64,000 nt of DNA, taken from the NCBI RefSeq assembly GCF_005930355.1, contig NZ_VDBO01000001.1:469339-533338 (forward strand). Direction: 5' to 3'. This DNA is from Paenibacillus sinopodophylli (GTDB lineage Bacteria > Bacillota > Bacilli > Paenibacillales > Paenibacillaceae). The notes beneath the pieces were generated by a model. It searched no databases, had not been told where the DNA came from, and saw only the letters and a program-made list of their open reading frames with translations. Below, one piece after another: positions 57,169-64,000 of this stretch; the stretch's first letter is position 1, and every line of letters starts with the position of its first letter. Position numbers and translations under genes: made by a program.

Positions 57169-57421
57169 CTACTTTCAGCCTTATCATTCGATTAATTGTG
57201 TCACTAAGCGCAGCATCAGCTGTTTCGCTTGAAATATAGGAAAGTATATCATTCCGTCATTCTTTCTCTATATTTCTGGGAAAGAAACGCGCCGCGCCCC
57301 CAAAGGAGGGCGACCGCCGTTTCACCGTCAAAGCTCCTTCAGCGTCTAAAGGACGCCACAGGCGTTTTTGCTTGGATACAATAGAAAAGGCAAGCTAGAC
57401 TTCGTATAGGAGCTGGATAAG

Positions 57422-58321
57422 ATGAAATCGCTATTATCTAAAAACAACCTGATTGGTTACACTTTTATTGGACCATTTATCATTGGATTTCTATTCTTCA
57501 CGTTAATTCCAGCGGCTGCATCGTTATATTTCTCCGTTACGGATTATGATCTTCTCTCGACACCATCCTTTATTGGATTAGAGAATTACTCATCTATGTT
57601 TACAGATGACTCCAAGTTTTGGGCTTCGTTAAAGGTTACTTTTTTATACGTATTCATCGGTGTACCGCTTAGATTGGCATTTGCCTTGTTTATTGCAATG
57701 ATATTGAATACAGCCTCGAAAGCAATCGGGTTATATCGGACTGTTTATTATCTTCCTTCTATTATTGGTGGCAGCGTTGCCGTATCAATCATGTGGCGCA
57801 ACCTGTTCGGAGACCAAGGGGTAATAAATATTCTTCTGAATTCACTCGGTTTAGATAGCGTTAGATGGTTTGCTGAACCAATAGCGGCACTTTGGATGTT
57901 AATTACATTGTCCGTATGGCAATTTGGTTCTTCCATGCTTATTTTCCTTGCTGGACTTAAAAACATACCGCCAGAATTGTATGAAGCATCGAATGTAGAT
58001 GGTGCAGGCCCGATTATTCGTTTCTTCAAAATTACGATTCCAATGCTTAGTCCTATCATTTTGTTCAATACGATCATGCAAACCATTGGTGCATTTATGA
58101 CATTTGTTCCTGCCTATATCATCTCCAAAGGCGAGGGTGGTCCACTCGATGGTACGCTGCTGTACTCCTTGTACTTGTTCCGTCAAGCATTCGTTTACTT
58201 TGATATGGGTTATGCTTCTGCTATGGCCTGGATCATGCTGATCATTATCGCAATCCTGACAGGCATCCTGTTCTATACATCCAAAAAATGGGTGCATTAT
58301 GAGTCGAAAGGTGGCCATTAA
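57422..58321 (+). CDS. ABC sugar permease, MalF/UgpA type
   Basis: 299 residues with six membrane segments, starting [20 protein letters not shown]. The EAA loop is [20 protein letters not shown] near 195, which contacts the ATPase. No ATPase gene is near, as usual for importers that share an MsmX-like subunit. Followed after 2 bases by the second permease. Confidence 0.9.
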   Translation: MKSLLSKNNLIGYTFIGPFIIGFLFFTLIPAAASLYFSVTDYDLLSTPSFIGLENYSSMFTDDSKFWASLKVTFLYVFIGVPLRLAFALFIAMILNTASKAIGLYRTVYYLPSIIGGSVAVSIMWRNLFGDQGVINILLNSLGLDSVRWFAEPIAALWMLITLSVWQFGSSMLIFLAGLKNIPPELYEASNVDGAGPIIRFFKITIPMLSPIILFNTIMQTIGAFMTFVPAYIISKGEGGPLDGTLLYSLYLFRQAFVYFDMGYASAMAWIMLIIIAILTGILFYTSKKWVHYESKGGH

Positions 58322-58323
58322 TC

Positions 58324-59160
58324 ATGATATTTAAAAAATTGAAGTGGCCGATTTACCACATTTTTGTAGCTGCTCTCGCATTGGTTATGGTTTATCCCGT
58401 ATTATGGCTGTTGATGAGCTCATTCAAGCAAAGTAATCTTATATTCGCCACGGCAGATTCACTCATTCCGCAGCCTTGGATATGGGAGAATTACAAGATC
58501 GGCTGGATCGGCATTGCTGGTCAATCCTTCGGAACTTTCATTATGAATTCACTCGAAATCGTTATTATAGCGACAATAGGGGCTGTACTGTCCTCGGCAT
58601 TTATCGCATTTGGTTTCGCTAGACTTAACTTTACCGGCAAAACATTCTGGTTTGGCATCATGATGGTAACGCTTATGCTTCCACATGACGTTGTGCTTGT
58701 ACCACAGTATATTTTGTTCGCTAAGATCGAATGGCTGAATTCCATAAAACCGATCGTGGTTCCACAATATTTTGGAATTCCATTTTTCATCTTCTTGCTC
58801 GTTCAGTTTATTCGCACCATTCCGAACGAACTGGATGAAGCCGCAACGATTGACGGCTGTGGGAAGTTTCGGTTATTCTTCCGAATCATCTTGCCGCTTG
58901 TCGTGCCAGCACTTGCAACGGCTTCGATTTTTTCCTTTTACTGGAGATGGGAAGATTTGCTCGGACCGGTGCTTTACTTGAACCGCCCAAGCTTATATCC
59001 CGTTTCGATGGGACTCAAAATGTTCCTAGATAGTGATACCGTCTCTAACTGGGGTGCGATGTTCGCCATGTCAATCGTTAGCTTGATCCCTGTACTCGCT
59101 ATATTCTTTGCTTTCCAGAAATACATTGTTGAGGGCATCAGCACTAGTGGTTTGAAATAG
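58324..59160 (+). CDS. ABC sugar permease, MalG/UgpE type
   Basis: 278 residues, six membrane segments. EAA loop [20 protein letters not shown] near 172. Pairs with the upstream permease to form the membrane channel. The close spacing suggests one transcript with the GH105 gene. Confidence 0.9.
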   Translation: MIFKKLKWPIYHIFVAALALVMVYPVLWLLMSSFKQSNLIFATADSLIPQPWIWENYKIGWIGIAGQSFGTFIMNSLEIVIIATIGAVLSSAFIAFGFARLNFTGKTFWFGIMMVTLMLPHDVVLVPQYILFAKIEWLNSIKPIVVPQYFGIPFFIFLLVQFIRTIPNELDEAATIDGCGKFRLFFRIILPLVVPALATASIFSFYWRWEDLLGPVLYLNRPSLYPVSMGLKMFLDSDTVSNWGAMFAMSIVSLIPVLAIFFAFQKYIVEGISTSGLK

Positions 59161-59194
59161 CCACATCTACGAAATGGGAAAGAGGGAGATGGAA

Positions 59195-60226
59195 ATGCCG
59201 CAGCTTCAATTTGATGATCAACATATCCGGGAAGTAATAGACAGGGTCGTCGATCGTACCTTTAGGATGGACTTCAGCTGGGATTGGCCGGGGGGAGTAG
59301 CGTTCTACGGCGTTGCAGAAGCATACGAAGCAACAGGCAACGAGCGTTATATCAAGCTTCTGCAAGAATGGGTGGATGAGAAGCTGGAGGATGGACTTCC
59401 TAAGCTGTCAGTGAATGGTGTGTCAATTGGACATGCACTTATCTCGCTTTACAGAGTGACTGATAATGAAAAATATTTGGATGTGGCTATTCAAATGGCC
59501 GAGTACTTAAAAAACGATGCGGTTCGTTTTGCAGACGGTGTATTCCAACATACGGTCAATGATGAAAACTATAATTTCCCTGAACAAGCTTGGGTAGATA
59601 CGATGATGATGGCGGGATATTTCCTCGTTCGCATGGGGCATTTACTGGATCGAGCTGATTACTTGGAGGATGGCATCAAGCAATATCATGGTCATGAGCA
59701 TTTCCTTCAAGATGAGACGACGAATTTGTATTACCATGGCTGGGACAATATCGCACAGAACCATATGTCGTCGATTTTCTGGGCACGCGGCAATTCATGG
59801 GCAGCCTTGACAATGGCCAAGGCGCTGCCGCATATCGCGGTCCAGCATCCGGCTTTTATGATCATAGAAGGGTCCATGCGTGACCAGCTAAGTACGCTCG
59901 TTCGGCTGCAGGACGATAATGGCTTATGGCATACGGTGCTAAACGATGACACCTCTTATCATGAGACTTCGGGTTCGGCAGGAATTGCGACCGGCTTGTT
60001 CGCCTTTGGCTCCTTATACAATAAGTATATACAACGTTCGATTGCTGGTATTTTGAGTCGAATTACAGATGATGGCTCGGTTATGAACGTCTCAGCAGGA
60101 ACGGCAGTCATGAATGATCAGCAGGGCTATCGTGATGTTGCGCATAAGCGTGTACAAGGCTGGGGACAAGGTTTAGCGCTTGCATTCCTTGCCGAGCTTC
60201 TAAACGCCAAAAAACGTGTATTCTAA
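59195..60226 (+). CDS. GH105 unsaturated glycuronyl hydrolase (YteR-like)
   Basis: 343 residues, an alpha6/alpha6 barrel by family. Removes the unsaturated uronic acid end from short oligosaccharides made by polysaccharide lyases. QAWVDTMMMAGYFLVR has the catalytic Asp at 135, and FWARGNSWAALTMA (196-209) is the family's R-G-N-x-W block. No signal peptide, so it works in the cytoplasm on imported sugar. ATG 59195 follows AGAGGGAG at a good distance; earlier ATGs overlap the RBS. Confidence 0.88.
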   Translation: MPQLQFDDQHIREVIDRVVDRTFRMDFSWDWPGGVAFYGVAEAYEATGNERYIKLLQEWVDEKLEDGLPKLSVNGVSIGHALISLYRVTDNEKYLDVAIQMAEYLKNDAVRFADGVFQHTVNDENYNFPEQAWVDTMMMAGYFLVRMGHLLDRADYLEDGIKQYHGHEHFLQDETTNLYYHGWDNIAQNHMSSIFWARGNSWAALTMAKALPHIAVQHPAFMIIEGSMRDQLSTLVRLQDDNGLWHTVLNDDTSYHETSGSAGIATGLFAFGSLYNKYIQRSIAGILSRITDDGSVMNVSAGTAVMNDQQGYRDVAHKRVQGWGQGLALAFLAELLNAKKRVF

Positions 60227-60385
60227 TTGATGTTTGCTCCAATACAAAGCTTTATGGTAAAGTTACAATTATAAGGTGAAACGGCTGTTACCGTCCTTTG
60301 GCGGCACGGCGTATTTCATTCAGAGAAATTTAGAGAAGGATTGGGCAAACATATCCTTTCCTATATTTTAAAGAATTGCTCAGGA

Positions 60386-60435
60386 AAGCATCCTGATGGC
60401 ATATGTACCCACATATGCCGTCGGGATGCTTTTTT
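60386..60435 (+). terminator. Very strong terminator
   Basis: AAGCATCC with GGGATGCTT and inner GGCATATG with CATATGCC form a stem of about 19 bp with a small internal loop, then six T. It ends the sugar operon and lies just before the kinase gene. The rest of 60227-60453 shows no gene. Confidence 0.92.
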
Positions 60436-60453
60436 GTTATGAAGGAGGAGCAA

Positions 60454-62070
60454 ATGGGAGCTGCTAATGATCAGTTTGATCCTTATGAACCGGGAATGGT
60501 GCTTGATTGCCGCTATCGCATCGTTGGCACGTTAGGAATAGGCGGCATGGGAATCGTATATGCAGCAGAAGATCTGAGGCTTGCGAATAAACGGAGGGCC
60601 ATTAAAGTCATTGCCCCGCAGCCAGGTACAGGAACATTCGCTGATGAGGCAAAACTACTCATGACGGTCAACCATCCGAACTTGCCAGTTATATTAGACT
60701 ATTATCCGGCATCTGAAGACAGCTTTGAGACATTCGTAATGGCTTACATTGAGGGTCAGACGATAAGCGATTATTATCGTTCCTCTCGATTTGGGATGAC
60801 ATTCGAGCAAATGATGCATGTCGCAAAGCAGCTTTGCGCTGCTCTGCGATACTTGCATGCGAACGAACCACCGATTATTCATCGGGATTTGAAGCCTTCC
60901 AACGTTATGATCGACGCTGATGCTCAGGTTAAGCTTATTGATTTCGGCATATCTAGACATTATAAGCCTCATGTGGTGCAGGACACCGCCCTGCTTGGTA
61001 CATATGGCTTTGCTGCTCCTGAGCAAGCGGGCGGTGGACAAAGCGATGAACGAACGGATATTTACGGCTTGGGAGCGCTGCTCTATTACATGTCAAGCGG
61101 CGGACTTATTTATAAACAGCCGCAAGAACATATGAATCAAGACGAGCCGTTCCAATCTATGTCGAAGGATATTCCGACTTCATTCAAGTCGGTTCTTAGA
61201 CGCTTATTGCAGTCTGATCCACGTATGCGTTATCGTACAATGCAGGATGTAGAGGAAGCGCTCGTTCCCTATATGAATCGCTCTCATTCACCGTATGAAT
61301 GGACTCTTGGTTCAGAACTTGATAGTTTTCGGACTCATAAACCTATCACGGTCTGTGTGCTGTCGATCTCACCGGGAGCTGGTTCAACGTTTCTAACGCA
61401 TTGCTTTGCCAATCTGCTAAGCTCAAACGGCATTTCTGTAGCTGCAGCCGAATATGAACATGCTAGACCTGAATGGCATGCATGGCTTAATGGTATTCGC
61501 GGCATGAAAGATGGACTAGGCATCGTTACAAAGGCGCTCGATAGACGTTACTATCAATACAGTCAGATGCAACCGCAAGTGAATTGGTTTGCGCTGCATA
61601 ACGAACAGGATATGGAGGCAGAGCAAGTGGATGTTAGGTTTGATCAGATGCTTCAGCATAGTCGTACTTCGCTTCATCTGATCGACTTATCACAAAAATG
61701 GAAGGAGCCGCAGGCGCAGCGTTTGATGCAAGGTGCGAGATTCGTGATTGCCGTGGGAGATCCTGTCGTGGCAAAGTGGCGTGCATCGGATCTTAAACGT
61801 TTGTCTGAGTTGAACGCAGAGCTTAGAGCAGCAGGATCCGAGTTGTTGTATCTTGCGAACAAGGAAGTCGCTTTCACTGGCAGGCGCGAATGGCTCGCTT
61901 TATTTCCGGCCGAGCCACTCGCTGTCGTGCCGAGACTTTCTGATGCTACATTGCTATCTTTGCAGTGGAAAGGCCGCTGGGCGACAGACGATAAACAGAT
62001 TGCCCGTACAGTACGCAAAGCTGCTGCGCCTATTTTAAAGCTCCTTTGCAATGAAATGAACACAGGATGA
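60454..62070 (+). CDS. Ser/Thr protein kinase fused to a degenerate P-loop (MinD/CpaE-like) domain
   Basis: 538 residues. Kinase domain 20-280: glycine loop GTLGIGGMGIVY, Lys51, HRDLKPSN at 143-150, DFG at 163-165, then GTYGFAAPEQ. ATG 60454 follows GAAGGAGGAGC. From about 300 a second domain starts VCVLSISPGAGSTFLTHCFA, shaped like the P-loop of MinD/CpaE-type ATPases but without the lysines. No membrane segment or PASTA units, so unlike PrkC. Role unknown; signal integration is possible. Confidence 0.85.
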   Translation: MGAANDQFDPYEPGMVLDCRYRIVGTLGIGGMGIVYAAEDLRLANKRRAIKVIAPQPGTGTFADEAKLLMTVNHPNLPVILDYYPASEDSFETFVMAYIEGQTISDYYRSSRFGMTFEQMMHVAKQLCAALRYLHANEPPIIHRDLKPSNVMIDADAQVKLIDFGISRHYKPHVVQDTALLGTYGFAAPEQAGGGQSDERTDIYGLGALLYYMSSGGLIYKQPQEHMNQDEPFQSMSKDIPTSFKSVLRRLLQSDPRMRYRTMQDVEEALVPYMNRSHSPYEWTLGSELDSFRTHKPITVCVLSISPGAGSTFLTHCFANLLSSNGISVAAAEYEHARPEWHAWLNGIRGMKDGLGIVTKALDRRYYQYSQMQPQVNWFALHNEQDMEAEQVDVRFDQMLQHSRTSLHLIDLSQKWKEPQAQRLMQGARFVIAVGDPVVAKWRASDLKRLSELNAELRAAGSELLYLANKEVAFTGRREWLALFPAEPLAVVPRLSDATLLSLQWKGRWATDDKQIARTVRKAAAPILKLLCNEMNTG

Positions 62071-62156
62071 CTGTTTATGTGGTACAATGATACGGGTAAA
62101 AAAGTGAATCCGCTATTGTTGACTACGGTTTATAAATGAATGGAGATAAAAAGAAA

Positions 62157-63716
62157 ATGAGTTTGTTAACAGTTGAGCAATTATCGCATACGTTTGGCGA
62201 TCGCGTTTTATTCCGAAACGTATCTTTCCGTTTGTTGGCGGGAGAACACGTTGGGCTTGTAGGAGCCAATGGTACAGGCAAATCAACGCTTATGAATATT
62301 TTGACAGGCAAGCTGCTGAAGGATGAGGGCAAGGTGGAATGGACGCCTCGTGTTCGCTATGGCTACTTGGACCAACATACGAAGCTTGAGGCAGGCAAAA
62401 CCATACGTGATGTACTCAAGGATGCTTTCCTTCCTATGTTGCTGCTGGAAGAGGAATTGAATAATATCGCTGCCCAAATGGGCGATGCTGATGCTGATAC
62501 GCTTGATGCGCTGCTCGAACGCATGGGTGAAATCCAAGAGGAGCTTGAGATCGGCGATTTCTATCTCATTGATGTGAAAGTGGATGAGATGGCGAATGGA
62601 TTAGGCCTTAATGCGATTGGACTGGACCGCGATGTTACGGCACTAAGCGGTGGTCAGCGGACAAAGGTACTGCTTGCTAAGCTGCTGCTGGAGAAACCAG
62701 GCGTGCTGCTGCTCGATGAGCCTACGAACTATTTGGACGAAGAGCACATCAATTGGCTGACCAATTATTTGAAAAACTACCCGCACGCATTCGTTCTCAT
62801 CTCTCATGAAACGGCCTTCATGAACCAGGTTGTCAACGTGATTTATCACCTTGAGTTCACGAAGATGACCCGCTACTCGGCTAATTACGATAAATTTCTA
62901 GAGATGGCTGATTTGAACAAGGCTCAGCATATCGACGCGTACGAGAAACAGAAGGATTTCATCAAGAAACAGGAAGATTTCATTAATAAAAACAAAGCCC
63001 GTGCTTCTACTTCAGGCCGTGCCAAGAGTAGGGAAAAGCAGCTTGACCGTATAGACCGAATCGACAAGCCGGAGGAAGCGGCGAAGCCGACCTTTAACTT
63101 TAAGGAGTCGAGAACAAGCGGCAAAACCGTGTTCGAAGCAGAAGGCATGGTAATCGGCTACAACAAGCCGCTTCTGCCTGAAATGAGTATGCTCATTGAA
63201 CGAGGTGACAAAATAGCGATTGTTGGGTGCAATGGCGTCGGTAAGTCAACGCTTCTCCGCACAATATTAGGCGTTATTCCTCCTCTTGATGGTAAAACTT
63301 ATCTTGGCGATTATTTGAATCCAGCATACTTCGAGCAGGAAGCAAAGGCGCCTACGATGACTCCGCTTGAGGATGTATGGGATGAGTTCTCCTTCATGAC
63401 GCAAAGTGAAGTGCGGGGAGCACTTGCTAGATGCGGTCTGAAGAACGAGCACATTACTCGCGCCTTGAATCAATTGAGCGGTGGCGAGCAAGCGAAGGTT
63501 CGTCTGTGCAAGCTGATGATGCGTGACAGCAACTGGATTTTGTTTGATGAGCCTACGAACCATCTGGACGTCGTCGCCAAAGCAGAGCTTAAGCGTGCGT
63601 TGAAGGCATACAAAGGAACTGTTGTACTCGTTTCACATGAACCGGAATTTTATGAGGATTGGGTAACCAAAACGTGGGACGTGGAAGCTTGGTCTATGCA
63701 AAAGCAAGGCAGCTAA
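62157..63716 (+). CDS. ABC-F family ATPase
   Basis: 519 residues with two ABC domains: GANGTGKST, LSGGQRTKVLLAKLLLEKPG, LLLDEPTNYLD; and GCNGVGKST, LSGGEQAKVRLCKLMMRDSN, LFDEPTNHLD. Between them a charged linker with coiled coil (KQKDFIKKQEDFINKNKARA). No membrane part, so it acts on ribosomes as translation factor or resistance protein. ATG 62157 follows TGGAGAT at 11 bases; an ATG 21 bases earlier has no RBS. A short leader gives no sign of attenuation. Confidence 0.9.
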   Translation: MSLLTVEQLSHTFGDRVLFRNVSFRLLAGEHVGLVGANGTGKSTLMNILTGKLLKDEGKVEWTPRVRYGYLDQHTKLEAGKTIRDVLKDAFLPMLLLEEELNNIAAQMGDADADTLDALLERMGEIQEELEIGDFYLIDVKVDEMANGLGLNAIGLDRDVTALSGGQRTKVLLAKLLLEKPGVLLLDEPTNYLDEEHINWLTNYLKNYPHAFVLISHETAFMNQVVNVIYHLEFTKMTRYSANYDKFLEMADLNKAQHIDAYEKQKDFIKKQEDFINKNKARASTSGRAKSREKQLDRIDRIDKPEEAAKPTFNFKESRTSGKTVFEAEGMVIGYNKPLLPEMSMLIERGDKIAIVGCNGVGKSTLLRTILGVIPPLDGKTYLGDYLNPAYFEQEAKAPTMTPLEDVWDEFSFMTQSEVRGALARCGLKNEHITRALNQLSGGEQAKVRLCKLMMRDSNWILFDEPTNHLDVVAKAELKRALKAYKGTVVLVSHEPEFYEDWVTKTWDVEAWSMQKQGS

Positions 63717-63774
63717 CGAACCGAAATGTAGTGTCAGCCTGTTGCTGAGCTCTACCGCATGTGTTGCGGTAATT

Positions 63775-63801
63775 GCCGGTCTACGCTTTCTGTAGATCGG
63801 C
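63775..63801 (+). terminator. Hairpin, possible terminator
   Basis: GCCGGTCTAC pairs with GTAGATCGGC (one G-U) around a 7-base loop; only a loose T-rich tail. Stands between the ABC-F gene and the next gene. Confidence 0.5.
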
Positions 63802-63920
63802 TTACTTGCATTTGTGAAACGTCTTCATTATGATAAATTTATCCGTACTTGCATAGAAAGCAGCTTGGACGGTTGAATGTAATCCATTATTTCTAATTGG
63901 AAGCAGGTGTACCGACAACA

Positions 63921-64000
63921 TGAAAGAACGCATTCTAGTCGTAGAAGATGAAGCGGGTATATCCCGCATATTGCAGCTTGAATTAGAGCATGAGGGCTAT
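63921..64000 (+). CDS. Start of an OmpR-type response regulator (partial)
   Basis: Twenty-six codons to the window end: MKERILVVEDEAGISRILQL followed by ELEHEGY. The acidic VEDE and the alpha-1 helix are the start of a receiver domain. The rest lies beyond the window. Confidence 0.8.

Overview
The window holds two different kinds of DNA. Positions 1 to about 47.2 kb are part of a temperate phage with a contractile tail, integrated in the chromosome; its left end lies outside the window. Positions 47.2-64 kb are chromosome of a low-to-middle-GC Gram-positive bacterium, most likely Paenibacillaceae. That placement rests on the mrfAB remnant, a YesM/YesN two-component pair next to a sugar ABC importer and a GH105 hydrolase, and strong GGAGG ribosome binding sites. 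The phage part has its own look: Val as GTA, Glu mostly GAA, RBSs of the AAGGGG/GGGGGC type, and many ATGA stop-start overlaps.

Phage layout. 0-15.6 kb is the replication and nucleotide-metabolism module: an SF2 helicase, a possible DNA-binding protein, an archaeo-eukaryotic-type primase fused to an MCM-like AAA+ helicase, a C5 DNA methyltransferase with an inserted zinc ribbon, a family A DNA polymerase, a DUF4406-type nucleotide enzyme fusion, then a train of small unknown genes. The train includes a gene lying inside another gene in a different frame (12.53-12.77 kb). An AT-rich non-coding element at 15.9-16.05 kb separates this from the late genes. 16-41.9 kb is packaging, head, PBSX-like (xkd) contractile tail, tail fibre, holins and an M23 endolysin, all on the + strand. 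The tail chaperone gene carries a textbook -1 slippery heptamer. From 41.9 to 47.2 kb come accessory genes in short units: a minus-strand gene, an XRE regulator, a PAPS-reductase-like PP-loop protein and several small zinc or unknown proteins, some with their own promoter and terminator. A diverged inverted copy of the 15.9-kb AT-rich element sits at 44.9 kb.

Junction. The right prophage end lies inside a host gene for the DUF1998 helicase MrfA (YprA). Only its 3' end remains here, directly upstream of mrfB (yprB), so the prophage has split the mrfA gene of the mrfAB mitomycin-damage repair operon.

Host layout. mrfB, a NagD-like HAD phosphatase, an Fpg-like protein lacking the N-terminal proline, a small receiver-like protein, and an FtsJ-like methyltransferase. 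Then comes a sugar-uptake locus (histidine kinase, AraC-type regulator, binding lipoprotein, two permeases, GH105 unsaturated-glycuronyl hydrolase). After that come a Ser/Thr kinase fused to a degenerate P-loop domain, an ABC-F ATPase and the start of an OmpR-type response regulator.

Recurring control sequences in the phage part include an operator-like palindrome (TTATCT-GT-AGATAA type) in front of replication genes, a GTAGTAAA/TTTACTAC inverted repeat family, and three promoters sharing an AGAGRAC box 8 bp before the -10. These suggest a compact phage-specific regulatory network. No tRNA, rRNA, CRISPR array or insertion sequence was seen.
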